From the NCBI GenBank assembly GCA_024640985.1, contig JAHEDY010000002.1:66383-130382 (forward strand): a DNA stretch of 64,000 nt, given 5' to 3'. The position numbers and the translations under genes were made by a program. The notes under the pieces are model-generated. The model worked only from the letters and a program-made list of their open reading frames with translations, was not told the DNA's origin and did not search any database. Shown here piece by piece: positions 56,641-64,000 of this stretch (positions within the stretch are counted from its first letter, which is position 1; every line of letters begins with the position of its first letter). Source of the DNA: Gammaproteobacteria bacterium (GTDB taxonomy: Bacteria > Pseudomonadota > Gammaproteobacteria > Pseudomonadales > Litorivicinaceae).

Positions 56641-57337
56641 CCCGTGACAACAACATATCGCGGATGTGACCGATCGCCTTGGTTGGATTCAAGCCTTTCG
56701 GGCACACCGAAACGCAATTCATAATTCCACGACAACGGAAAACGCTGAAGGGGTCATCCAAATCAGCCAATCGTTCTTCAGTGGCTTCATCACGCGTGTC
56801 GGCGAGGAACCGATAGGCTTGTAGAAGGCCTGATGGCCCAACAAACTTTTCGGGGTTCCACCAAAACGATGGACAACTGGTCGAACAGCACGCGCAGAGA
56901 ATGCATTCATACAAACCATCAAGCTTTGCTCGATCTTCAGGTGACTGCAGACGTTCGCGTCCACCGGCTGGAGTCGCATTCTGCAAATACGGCTTAATTC
57001 TCTGATATTGCTTGTAAAAAACACCCATATCGACTACCAGGTCGCGGATCACTGGAAGCCCAGGCAATGGTCGGACAACCAATTTTCCACTGGTCGCAAC
57101 TTCGGAGACCGGTGTAATACAAGCCAACCCATTTTTGCCGTTCATATTCACACCATCCGACCCACAAACCCCTTCACGGCATGAGCGACGATATGACAAT
57201 GACTGATCTCTTTCCTTGATCAGATTGAGCACATCCAAAACCATCAAATCCTTTCCTTCAGGAAGTGAGACTTCAACGTCTTGCATGTAGGGCTCACGGT
57301 CCGTTTCAGGGTTATAGCGATAAACACTGACTAACAT
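56633..57337 (-). CDS. sdhB: Succinate dehydrogenase iron-sulfur subunit
   Basis: SdhB carries electrons from FAD to quinone through three Fe-S clusters. The 234-residue protein has the [2Fe-2S] cysteines in SCREGVCGSDGV and the following GLAC. Two further motifs, CILCACCSTSCPSFWW and CRGIMNCVSVCPKGLNP, hold the [4Fe-4S] and [3Fe-4S] clusters. Length matches E. coli SdhB (238). Eleven bases downstream of sdhA. Confidence 0.97.
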   Translation of the reverse strand: MLVSVYRYNPETDREPYMQDVEVSLPEGKDLMVLDVLNLIKERDQSLSYRRSCREGVCGSDGVNMNGKNGLACITPVSEVATSGKLVVRPLPGLPVIRDLVVDMGVFYKQYQRIKPYLQNATPAGGRERLQSPEDRAKLDGLYECILCACCSTSCPSFWWNPEKFVGPSGLLQAYRFLADTRDEATEERLADLDDPFSVFRCRGIMNCVSVCPKGLNPTKAIGHIRDMLLSRAT

Positions 57338-57348
57338 TTCAATACCCC

Positions 57349-59118
57349 TTAATACGTACGCACTTTTGGCTCAAACGTATCGACGGTCTTCGGTTTGAAG
57401 TTAACGTCACGTTTGGTCAATTTCTTGGTTTCAGGATGATACAGCGAGTGACACAACCAATTCTTATCATCACGCTCTGGGTAATCGCCCCGCGAGTGTG
57501 CACCGCGACTTTCGGTGCGCTCATCGGCTGCAATCGCAGTCGCTTCAGCGACCTCAAACAAATTCTGAAGCTCAAGCGCTTCCATTCGGGCCGTATTAAA
57601 TGCTTTGGACTTGTCAGAAATGGCGATATTCGCCACTCGGTCACGCATTGCATCAAGCTCTTCACGACCTTTCTTCATGTACTCTCCATCACGGAAGACT
57701 CCGAAATAGTTCTGCATGCAACTTTGCAGTTCTTTCTTCAGTTGTGCCGTATCTTCGCCATTATCATTCGAATCTAATTGATTCAAACGACCCATGGCAC
57801 GGTCAACATCGTCTTCAGATGCCTGGTTATACTCAATCCCCTGCTGCAACTGCTCTTCAATAAAGATCCCTGCCGCGCGACCAAAGACCACAAGATCAAG
57901 CAATGAGTTACCACCCAAGCGGTTCGCGCCATGCACAGAGACACAGGCGGCTTCACCACAGGCGTACAAGCCAGGAATAATTTGATCTTTACCATTCACC
58001 TGTGTGATCGCTTGACCATTCACATTGGTCGGGATGCCACCCATCATGTAGTGACATGTTGGAACCACTGGGATCGGGGCATTCACTGGATCCACGTGCG
58101 CAAAGGTCTTTGAGAGCTCAGTAATTCCAGGTAACCGTGAATGCAAGATCTCTTTACCCAAGTGATCCAGTTTCAGGAACACGTGATCGCCCTGCTCACC
58201 GCAACCGCGACCCTCGAGGATTTCGGTCATCATCGAACGAGCCACAACGTCACGACCTGCAAGATCCTTCGCATTCGGCGCATAACGCTCCATGAACCGT
58301 TCGCCATCCTTGTTAATTAAGTATCCACCTTCGCCGCGACAGCCTTCCGTGACCAAAGTCCCTGCGCCGTAAATCCCGGTTGGATGGAATTGCCACATCT
58401 CAATATCTTGAACCGCATAGCCTGCTCGCAGCGCCATGCCGATCCCATCACCCGTATTAATATGCGCGTTCGTCGTAGACGCATAAATCCGTCCAGCACC
58501 ACCGGTCGCCAGAACAGTTGCTTTCGATTCGACAAACACCACTTCGCCGGTTTCGATTTCAATCGCAATCACACCAACGACAACGCCGTCTTGGTTGCGA
58601 ACCAAATCCACTGCGAACCATTCATTCAGGAAGGTCGTGTTGTTTTTTAAGTTTGCTTGATACAGCGTGTGCAAGAGTGCGTGACCGGTCCGATCAGCCG
58701 CGGCACAGGTGCGCGCAGCCTGTCCGCCAGCACCGTAATCCTTGGACTGGCCGCCAAACGGACGCTGATAAATCCGCCCGTTCTCAAACCGTGAAAACGG
58801 CAAACCCATGTGTTCCAACTCAAACACCGCTTCTGGTCCCACAGAGCACATGTACTCAATAGCATCTTGGTCACCAATATAATCAGACCCCTTGACGGTG
58901 TCATACATGTGCCAACGCCAATCATCATCCGGATCAGCACTGGCAATCGCACAGGTGATTCCGCCTTGAGCAGATACCGTATGTGACCGCGTTGGAAACA
59001 CCTTAGTCAAACAGGCTGTTTTAAAGCCAGACTGCGCCATCTGCAACGAAGCACGCATTCCTGCGCCGCCGCCGCCGATCACGACCGCATCAAAAGATAA
59101 TTTACGAAGTGCTGTCAT
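57349..59118 (-). CDS. sdhA: Succinate dehydrogenase flavoprotein subunit
   Basis: SdhA oxidises succinate to fumarate with covalent FAD. The 589-residue protein (E. coli 588) has [11 protein letters not shown] for FAD, H46 in [11 protein letters not shown] as the FAD-linked histidine, and the substrate/catalytic region with [21 protein letters not shown] and [13 protein letters not shown]-terminal [10 protein letters not shown] and [11 protein letters not shown] are intact. The next gene upstream, sdhD, ends three bases away. Confidence 0.98.
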   Translation of the reverse strand: MTALRKLSFDAVVIGGGGAGMRASLQMAQSGFKTACLTKVFPTRSHTVSAQGGITCAIASADPDDDWRWHMYDTVKGSDYIGDQDAIEYMCSVGPEAVFELEHMGLPFSRFENGRIYQRPFGGQSKDYGAGGQAARTCAAADRTGHALLHTLYQANLKNNTTFLNEWFAVDLVRNQDGVVVGVIAIEIETGEVVFVESKATVLATGGAGRIYASTTNAHINTGDGIGMALRAGYAVQDIEMWQFHPTGIYGAGTLVTEGCRGEGGYLINKDGERFMERYAPNAKDLAGRDVVARSMMTEILEGRGCGEQGDHVFLKLDHLGKEILHSRLPGITELSKTFAHVDPVNAPIPVVPTCHYMMGGIPTNVNGQAITQVNGKDQIIPGLYACGEAACVSVHGANRLGGNSLLDLVVFGRAAGIFIEEQLQQGIEYNQASEDDVDRAMGRLNQLDSNDNGEDTAQLKKELQSCMQNYFGVFRDGEYMKKGREELDAMRDRVANIAISDKSKAFNTARMEALELQNLFEVAEATAIAADERTESRGAHSRGDYPERDDKNWLCHSLYHPETKKLTKRDVNFKPKTVDTFEPKVRTY

Positions 59119-59121
59119 GGA

Positions 59122-59478
59122 TTAAAACCCCCAAAGAATGCTGATGCCCCAAACGACGTACACGAATAAAGAGATCGCGACGCACCCCAAAAAAGCAACC
59201 CGTACTGCCCCTTTTTTCAAATAATCAGTGGCAACCGTCCATAAACCAATCCACGCGTGTCCAGCTAGAGCAAGAATCGTTAACAAAGTAAAGATTCGCA
59301 TCCAGGTCTGCCCGATGAATCCCTGCCATTGTGCAAAGGTCAGATCAGAACCATTCACCGCCAACCACACCACCATGACCACGGTGTAAGCAGCCAAAGC
59401 CAACGCACTAAATCGTTGAACGACCCAGTCTGCGACGCCACTTCGACCATAACTTAGGACATTCGTTACCATACCCAA
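59122..59478 (-). CDS. sdhD: Succinate dehydrogenase membrane anchor subunit
   Basis: SdhD and SdhC hold the complex in the inner membrane and form the quinone and haem b sites. The 118-residue protein has three membrane helices; LALAGHAWIGLWTVATDYLK carries the expected haem-ligand histidine and the Asp-Tyr pair near the quinone. Length matches E. coli SdhD (115). It overlaps sdhC by 13 bases. Confidence 0.94.
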   Translation of the reverse strand: MGMVTNVLSYGRSGVADWVVQRFSALALAAYTVVMVVWLAVNGSDLTFAQWQGFIGQTWMRIFTLLTILALAGHAWIGLWTVATDYLKKGAVRVAFLGCVAISLFVYVVWGISILWGF

Positions 59479-59846
59479 ACCCCCGCAAGCACAATCAAAA
59501 CAACCGACAAAGCCATCGATACTTTCGCAAACATCGGTCCAGATTCGAGCGTTTCACCGTATCCCATGTCCATAAAGAGATGCTTCACGCCAGCGGTGAA
59601 ATGATAAGCCAAAGCGGCCAATACACCCCAAATGATAAAAGCAACAAAGGGGTGATCAAGAAGGGTCAAGGCATCGGCGAAGCCAGCTTCGTTCTCTAAT
59701 GAGAGACCTAATAGCGCCAATAAAATAAAACTACCGAAGAACAAGATGACACCAGACACTCTGTGCAGAATGGATGCTATCGCAGTTATCGGGAAACTAA
59801 AGGTGGTCAGGTCTAGGTTGACCGGACGTTCTCTCGACATAGCCAT
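59466..59846 (-). CDS. sdhC: Succinate dehydrogenase cytochrome b556 subunit
   Basis: The 126-residue protein has the family start RPVNLDLTTFSFPITAIASILHRVSGVILF, whose Ser and Arg line the quinone site. It has three membrane helices, and the haem-ligand histidine in YHFTAGVKHLFMD. Start ATG 59846 (or ATG 59840, two codons on); GAGG lies about 11 bases upstream. First gene of the sdhCDAB-sucAB-lpd-sucCD run, 36 bases downstream of its predicted transcription start. Confidence 0.95.
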   Translation of the reverse strand: MAMSRERPVNLDLTTFSFPITAIASILHRVSGVILFFGSFILLALLGLSLENEAGFADALTLLDHPFVAFIIWGVLAALAYHFTAGVKHLFMDMGYGETLESGPMFAKVSMALSVVLIVLAGVWVW

Positions 59847-59888
59847 GTCTTTGGGATCCTCTTCCTACCGGTGATCAATGTGGCCGAC

Positions 59889-59917
59889 AGTATAGTCGTC
59901 TCTTTATAACGTTACAA
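59889..59917 (-). promoter_or_regulatory. Predicted sigma70 promoter of the sdh-suc operon
   Basis: Minus-strand TTGTAA (59917-59912), 17-base spacer and TATACT (59894-59889). The -35 matches 4 of 6 consensus bases and the -10 5 of 6. Transcription should start near 59882. Confidence 0.7.
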
Positions 59918-59926
59918 AGGGTAACG
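59910..59926. promoter_or_regulatory. Candidate operator: inverted repeat over the sdh -35 box
   Basis: CGTTAC (59910-59915) and GTAACG (59921-59926) are exact arms around AAAGG and cover the sdh -35 hexamer. A second pair, ATAGTCG (59892-59898) and CGACTAT (59948-59954), flanks it and overlaps the -10. The position fits a repressor of sdh that may also touch gltA. The regulator is unknown. Confidence 0.45.
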
Positions 59927-59960
59927 CATGCTTCTTTATGACTAAATCGACTATGCCTAA

Positions 59961-59988
59961 TTGACACCTGAACTGCCCCGATTATAGT
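59961..59988 (+). promoter_or_regulatory. Predicted sigma70 promoter of gltA
   Basis: Perfect -35 TTGACA (59961-59966), 16-base spacer, and TATAGT (59983-59988, 5 of 6). The start should be near 59995, leaving an untranslated leader of about 84 bases before the gltA ATG. Confidence 0.75.
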
Positions 59989-60078
59989 GAGCATCGCTTC
60001 CGCACGTTGTGTGCACCGCACAAAGACCTCAGGAATAAGGCCTAACTCGCGGATTTACAAACAAAGGAGTCGAAAAAC

Positions 60079-61353
60079 ATGGCGGAAAACAATGCCACAC
60101 TAACCCTCCCAACGGGTGAAGTTGTCGAACTTCCAGTTCTCAAAGGATCGTACGGACCGGATGTCATCGATGTTTCAGGATTATTGAAAGCTGGGTACTT
60201 CACCTATGACCCCGGTTTTATGTCAACCGCTGCGACCGAGTCCACCATTACTTACATTGATGGCGATGAAGGAGTTCTACTTCACCGAGGCTACTCGATT
60301 GAGGATCTTGCGGAAAACTCAGATTTTCTCGAGACCTGCTACTTGCTCTGGTACAAGCAACTACCGACGAAAGAGCAAAAGGATCAGTTTGTCTCTAACA
60401 TTACCCGTCATACGATGGTGCATGAGTCGCTGGCACACTTCTTTGACGGGTTCCACCATAATGCCCACCCGATGGCGATGATGTGCGGAGCTGTGGGCGC
60501 TTTGTCAGCCTTCTATCACGATGTCATGGATATCCGCTCGGAGCGCGATCGTGAGATTGCAGCCCATCGATTAGTTGCAAAGATGCCAACCCTGGCGGCT
60601 ATGTGTTACAAGCACTCGATTGGCCAGCCGTTTATGTACCCTCGCAACGATTTATCGTATGCAGCCAATTTCCTTTATATGATGTTCGGTACGCCATGTG
60701 AAACCTATGTGGTCAGTCCCTCTGTGGAAAAAGCAATGGATCGAATATTCCTGTTGCACGCCGATCACGAGCAAAACGCATCGACCTCAACCGTGCGGCT
60801 TGCTGGATCAAGTGGCGCCAATCCTTTTGCCTGCGTTTCAGCGGGAATTGCCGCGCTTTGGGGTCCTGCTCACGGCGGTGCAAACGAAGCGGTTCTGATG
60901 ATGCTCGATGAAATCGGTTCTGTGGAAAACATTCCGATGTTTATCGAGAAAGCCAAAGATCCGAATGACCCATTTAAGTTGATGGGCTTTGGCCACCGGG
61001 TATACAAGAACTTCGATCCACGGGCAAAAGTCATGAAAGTCTCCTGCGATGAAGTCTTGGCCGAACTCGGGGTACAGGATCCAAGATTGGCAGTTGCCAT
61101 GGAACTTGAGCGAATCGCGCTGTCAGATCCCTATTTTGCTGAGCGCAAACTATTCCCGAATGTTGACTTTTATTCAGGCATTATTCTGAGCGCAATTGGT
61201 ATTCCAACCAGCATGTTTACCGTGATCTTTGCGGTGTCAAGAACCATTGGCTGGATTACACACTGGCACGAGATGATTTCAAGCCCCTACAAAATTGGCC
61301 GCCCACGTCAATTATATCTGGGCGAGACACCTCGGAAGTATCAAGCCAAATAA
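60079..61353 (+). CDS. gltA: Citrate synthase, type II
   Basis: Citrate synthase condenses acetyl-CoA and oxaloacetate at the TCA entry. The 424-residue protein (E. coli 427) has the N-terminal beta domain of the NADH-sensitive hexameric type. The catalytic histidines lie in [12 protein letters not shown] and [13 protein letters not shown], and the aspartate in [17 protein letters not shown] lies ten bases before the ATG. It is divergent from sdhC, as in pseudomonads and enterobacteria. A terminator follows eight bases after the stop. Confidence 0.97.
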   Translation: MAENNATLTLPTGEVVELPVLKGSYGPDVIDVSGLLKAGYFTYDPGFMSTAATESTITYIDGDEGVLLHRGYSIEDLAENSDFLETCYLLWYKQLPTKEQKDQFVSNITRHTMVHESLAHFFDGFHHNAHPMAMMCGAVGALSAFYHDVMDIRSERDREIAAHRLVAKMPTLAAMCYKHSIGQPFMYPRNDLSYAANFLYMMFGTPCETYVVSPSVEKAMDRIFLLHADHEQNASTSTVRLAGSSGANPFACVSAGIAALWGPAHGGANEAVLMMLDEIGSVENIPMFIEKAKDPNDPFKLMGFGHRVYKNFDPRAKVMKVSCDEVLAELGVQDPRLAVAMELERIALSDPYFAERKLFPNVDFYSGIILSAIGIPTSMFTVIFAVSRTIGWITHWHEMISSPYKIGRPRQLYLGETPRKYQAK

Positions 61354-61360
61354 ATACTCC

Positions 61361-61385
61361 AAAGCCCCGACTCGTTCGGGGCTTT
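61361..61385 (+). terminator. Rho-independent terminator after gltA
   Basis: Perfect 10-bp stem AAAGCCCCGA/TCGGGGCTTT with loop CTCGT, eight bases past the gltA stop. The T run is short (TTTG). The right arm runs into one possible TTG start of the next gene. Confidence 0.85.
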
Positions 61386-61413
61386 GATTGATCATTCATG
61401 GACGAATCATCAA

Positions 61414-62220
61414 TTGCCTCAAAGCCCCTCTCTTGCTGATCTTCAACTACTGAGACTGATTGAGTCGGAGGGTAGCTATCGTGGCGCTGCTCGACTGTTA
61501 GGGATAGCCCATACAACCATCCAGCGACGCATTAAGCGTCTCGAACAGACCCTCGGTATCCCCTTAATTCAGCCAAGCGCTGGACGCATTGAATTAACTC
61601 CCTGGACTGCGCGCCTGATCCAACAACTGAATCATCAATTGGACGGGGTTTCTGAGACCATCAAAGCTGCTCAGAGTGAGCTAGCAGAGGCGACAATCAT
61701 CACGATCGATGAGGCCTTGCTAGACCTATTTCCGGTTCTGTTCACGGCGCTTGAAACATTTAAATATTCGTATGCCAGCCTCAGGGTTCAACCGACCCCA
61801 GTCGCCGATGCAATGATTCAGTTGGCGACTCCACCGCAACGCCTTAACAGTTCGACCGATGAATGCTCCGTCACTTGGGGTGTCTTTGCCCATCGCACAC
61901 TACGATATGACCATCATTACGCAACGATTTTCAGACCCGCACTGGCTCCGCTGATCGACAATTTACGTGTCGCACAGTTTTCATCGGTGACCACGGTTGC
62001 GACTTGTCATCAAGTCCAGCAACTCATCCACCATAAGCAAGGTCTTGGACTCATCCCGCTGTCGATGGGGGAAATGGATCAACAATTGACGGAAGTCAGT
62101 GTTGACGCTGATCGCATCATTCAGCGTCTAAGTCTGGTGCTGCGATCAGACTACCAGGCATCGAGCGCGCATGTTGATCTCCATGAATTGCTCAGATCTC
62201 AGCTCAGACAAGGTCTTTAA
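61414..62220 (+). CDS. LysR-type transcriptional regulator
   Basis: The N-terminal winged helix is clear: DLQLLRLIESEGSYRGAARLLGIAHTTIQRRIKRLEQTLGIPLI. The C-terminal part (about 85-268) is a diverged effector-binding domain ending in HHKQGLGLIPLSMGEMDQQL. There is no in-frame ATG; I use TTG 61414, which places the HTH about 10 residues from the start as usual. TTG 61384 lies within the gltA terminator and is less likely. The regulated genes are unknown; neighbours are gltA and the molybdopterin genes. The stop overlaps the HIT gene stop. Confidence 0.8.
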   Translation: MPQSPSLADLQLLRLIESEGSYRGAARLLGIAHTTIQRRIKRLEQTLGIPLIQPSAGRIELTPWTARLIQQLNHQLDGVSETIKAAQSELAEATIITIDEALLDLFPVLFTALETFKYSYASLRVQPTPVADAMIQLATPPQRLNSSTDECSVTWGVFAHRTLRYDHHYATIFRPALAPLIDNLRVAQFSSVTTVATCHQVQQLIHHKQGLGLIPLSMGEMDQQLTEVSVDADRIIQRLSLVLRSDYQASSAHVDLHELLRSQLRQGL

Positions 62221-62630
62221 GAAAAAGCATCTCGCAGTGCGTTCAGCCGACTGTTTAAAAGCTCCGAATCATAAGGCACGGATTCTCCCACACCCCAAAC
62301 CGGATTGGGCCAAGCTTCATCTTCCGGGAAACGAGCAATACAATGCACGTGTAACTGTCGGACCTGATTGCCAAGCGCAGCAATATTGAGTTTATGCGGT
62401 GAAAACTGGTCTCGCATCACACGCCCAACATGATCAATCTCGAGCCATACCTGGGCTCGGAGATCTGGGCTGATATCAATCAGTTCAACCGCATGGGCAA
62501 CTCTTGGAATAATCAACAGCCATGGCCAACGTTGATCATCGACTAACCGCAGATCACACATATCCAGTGAAGTGAGCGGATAACTGGTTTGTTTGAGCTG
62601 AGAATCAATGACAAATGACACTGCGTCCAT
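62217..62630 (-). CDS. HIT-family protein
   Basis: The 137-residue product has the HIT-fold order: an N-terminal LLIIPRVAHAVELIDIS, a helix EIDHVGRVMRDQF, then NIAALGNQVRQLHVHCIARFPEDEAWPNPVWG. The usual HxHxH triad reads QLHVHC here, with Gln in the first position, common in this proteobacterial subgroup. HIT enzymes act on nucleoside phosphoramidates or adenylated substrates; the substrate here is not known. It lies 11 bases downstream of moaE. Confidence 0.85.
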   Translation of the reverse strand: MDAVSFVIDSQLKQTSYPLTSLDMCDLRLVDDQRWPWLLIIPRVAHAVELIDISPDLRAQVWLEIDHVGRVMRDQFSPHKLNIAALGNQVRQLHVHCIARFPEDEAWPNPVWGVGESVPYDSELLNSRLNALRDAFS

Positions 62631-62641
62631 GCAATCACCTA

Positions 62642-63100
62642 CTAGTCTTTTCTTAACGAATACCCGTCAAGCCAGCGTTGCTCATCGTCTGGCCCGATCT
62701 CTTTTTTCCAAATGGGAACTCGCACTTTCAGTTGATCAATTGTATCAGACACAGCGCCGAGTGCATCTTTACGATGCGCACTACTCGCCGCGATCACAAC
62801 ACTTGCTTCTCCCACGCGCACAAGACCTCGCGAGTGAACCAGCAACAATCGGACCGGATACTCGGAGCTGATGTCAGAGCAAAGCTCTGACATGGCCTTG
62901 AGTGCAAGTTCTGGATGCACATCATAATCGACCGCCGCAGCTTCAAGGCCATCATTATGGTTTCGCACGACCCCGAAAAACTGTGCAATCGCTCCATGCG
63001 CTGGATGGGACACCAAGGCGTCGAGCTCGTCGGTTTGGCAGGGCCCATCGAGAAGCCCACAGTGCCAATGTGTGCCGCGATTTTCAGTGAAGAGCTTCAC
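62642..63100 (-). CDS. moaE: Molybdopterin synthase large subunit MoaE
   Basis: MoaE holds the active site that converts precursor Z to molybdopterin using thiocarboxylated MoaD. From GTG 63100 the product has 152 residues (E. coli 150). GGAGG lies five bases upstream and the GTG is one base after the moaD stop. Motifs: HGAIAQFFGVVRNHNDG, YDVHPELA, HSRGLVRVGEASVVIAASSAHR and KVRVPIWKKE with the catalytic lysines. The open frame upstream of 63100 is moaD in another frame, not extra MoaE. Confidence 0.95.
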   Translation of the reverse strand: MKLFTENRGTHWHCGLLDGPCQTDELDALVSHPAHGAIAQFFGVVRNHNDGLEAAAVDYDVHPELALKAMSELCSDISSEYPVRLLLVHSRGLVRVGEASVVIAASSAHRKDALGAVSDTIDQLKVRVPIWKKEIGPDDEQRWLDGYSLRKD

Positions 63101-63101
63101 A

Positions 63102-63353
63102 CTACCCTCCAGCCACCGGAGGCAATACACTGACGGCAGAGCCTTCAACGACCATGTGATCTTTGAGCAACTCATCACCCTCAGCAAATACGGAACGCTT
63201 CAACACATCGTTCAGGTCAGAGCGACCCATGTGCATCAGATGTTCAGCAACAGCGCGACGAATTGCATCCACCGAATTGGAGGGAGTGTCGACATCAAAG
63301 CCATCACCGATTTCTCGAAACACGCCGAGACAGTGCACATGAATCTGAGTCAC
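63102..63353 (-). CDS. moaD: Molybdopterin synthase sulfur carrier subunit MoaD
   Basis: MoaD is a ubiquitin-like sulfur donor. The 83-residue product ends in the required Gly-Gly (VLPPVAGG), and its body HVHCLGVFREIGDG through VLKRSVFAEGDELLKDHMVVEGSAVSVLPP fits the beta-grasp fold. Start ATG overlaps the upstream MoaC-MoaB stop by 4 bases (ATGA). Confidence 0.94.
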   Translation of the reverse strand: MTQIHVHCLGVFREIGDGFDVDTPSNSVDAIRRAVAEHLMHMGRSDLNDVLKRSVFAEGDELLKDHMVVEGSAVSVLPPVAGG

Positions 63354-64000
63354 AGGCGCCCTTTCCGGCCTTGTTTTTCAATCATCATGATCGCCTTTGG
63401 TAGTCCTTCGATAAAAATACCAAAGCACTCCTTCACCGCCTGCAAGCTACCAGGCAAAGTAATCACGAGCGCACGCCCAATCAAACCGCCACCCATTCGT
63501 GATAGCCATGCCGTTTTGGTGTAAACCGCACTCTCTGAGCGCAACCATTCGCCAAGACCCGGCAACTCTGGATTCAAGTGCTCAGCCAACGCCAGTGGTG
63601 TCACATCACGCGGACCAGGCCCTGTACCACCAGTACAGAGAATCACATGCGGATCATGCGTTTCGGAGAGATCGGTAATGGTCGTCTGTATCAGTGCAAA
63701 ATCATCTGGGATCACCGTATAGGCACAAATCTCTGCGCCTTGATCAGTCAACGCATTCACTAGATATTGACCGGATTCATCGTCATAAGTACCTTCCGAC
63801 GCGCGGTCACTCATCACAATCACGGCAATCTTACGATCGGATAACGGAGTTGTTGACGGCAATCGCTCTTTCACCCAATCGGGAATCTCAGCGTCAGCAT
63901 TGACCCACACACCCGATTTACCACCGGTTTTCGTCAAAAGCTCCAAGTCACTGATCCGAAGCACAGGGTCAGTCCCCTTGCAGAGATCCCAAATACAGAG
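63350..64000 (-). CDS. MoaC-MoaB fusion protein (5' truncated at window edge)
   Basis: The frame is open to the window edge. Its first part (WDLCKGTDPVLRISDLEL, TKTGGKSGVW) is the C-terminus of MoaC, the enzyme that completes cyclic pyranopterin monophosphate. After a short linker (NADAEIPDWVKERLPSTTP) comes a complete MoaB/MogA domain: IAVIVMSDRASEGTYDDESG, LCTGGTGPGPRDVTP and ALVITLPGSLQAVKE. MogA-type domains adenylate molybdopterin before molybdate insertion. Such bifunctional MoaC/MoaB proteins are known in bacteria. An apparent GTG start at 63964 would cut the MoaC end and is not real. ATGA coupling to moaD. Confidence 0.9.
   Translation of the reverse strand, partial: LCIWDLCKGTDPVLRISDLELLTKTGGKSGVWVNADAEIPDWVKERLPSTTPLSDRKIAVIVMSDRASEGTYDDESGQYLVNALTDQGAEICAYTVIPDDFALIQTTITDLSETHDPHVILCTGGTGPGPRDVTPLALAEHLNPELPGLGEWLRSESAVYTKTAWLSRMGGGLIGRALVITLPGSLQAVKECFGIFIEGLPKAIMMIEKQGRKGRL

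Noticed and set aside
61397..61438. ATG-started short frame just after the gltA terminator (13 codons) that could suggest a frameshifted LysR start
   Set aside because: It ends at TGA 61436-61438 and its frame does not join the LysR domain without two shifts; a TTG start in the proper frame is simpler.

Overview
The window is about 64 kb of chromosome from a gammaproteobacterium, probably a marine or Pseudomonas/Oceanospirillales-like one. The placement rests on gene order: tig-clpP-clpX-lon-hupB-ppiD, dnaQ/rnhA beside an mltD end, sdhCDAB-sucAB-lpd-sucCD divergent from gltA, rmf next to rlmKL, and nadK next to YeaC-type DUF1315. The genus cannot be fixed from sequence reading alone. Coding density is very high, many genes overlap by 1-20 bases, and no stretch above 300 bases lacks a protein or tRNA gene. 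I saw no rRNA, insertion sequence, phage gene, CRISPR array or origin.

Layout: 1-165 is the LysM tail of a cell-wall lytic protein. 158-11167 (minus) joins genome maintenance (nudC, dnaQ, rnhA, sohB) to the proteostasis array ppiD-hupB-lon-clpX-clpP-tig. tRNA-Leu and a small MscS channel follow. 12240-14512 is an accessory patch coding for three exported proteins, including a periplasmic acetamidase/formamidase. A Pro-Arg-His tRNA cluster, a DMT exporter, cysS, ppiB, lpxH, miaE and nfuA follow.

19791-26520 is the most distinctive block: a renalase-like flavoprotein, a DUF4345-like membrane protein, and a tightly packed set of photolyase, flavin oxidoreductase, DUF1365, cyclopropane-fatty-acid synthase and DUF2878. 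This looks like a light/oxidative-stress and membrane-lipid modification unit. 26483-36377 holds rlmKL, rmf, pyrD, a membrane-anchored GltB-like flavoprotein, pepN, DUF1315, nadK and DUF1853. After tRNA-Val/Asp come aroG, gpsA, selO, a DEAD-box helicase, a thiolase, dinG, suhB, a lipoprotein gene with an apparent ATT start, and htpG.

48752-61353 codes for the lower TCA cycle: sucD, sucC, lpd, sucB, sucA and sdhBADC on minus, divergent from gltA on plus. Two good sigma70-type promoters with inverted repeats lie in the 232-base sdh/gltA gap. The right end carries a LysR-type regulator, a HIT protein and the molybdopterin genes moaE, moaD and a MoaC-MoaB fusion cut by the window edge.

Most of the window is ordinary core genome. 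The items most worth a second look are the ATT-start lipoprotein, a 22-codon ORF with a good ribosome binding site between sdhB and sucA, the lipid/photolyase cluster, and the exported amidase patch.
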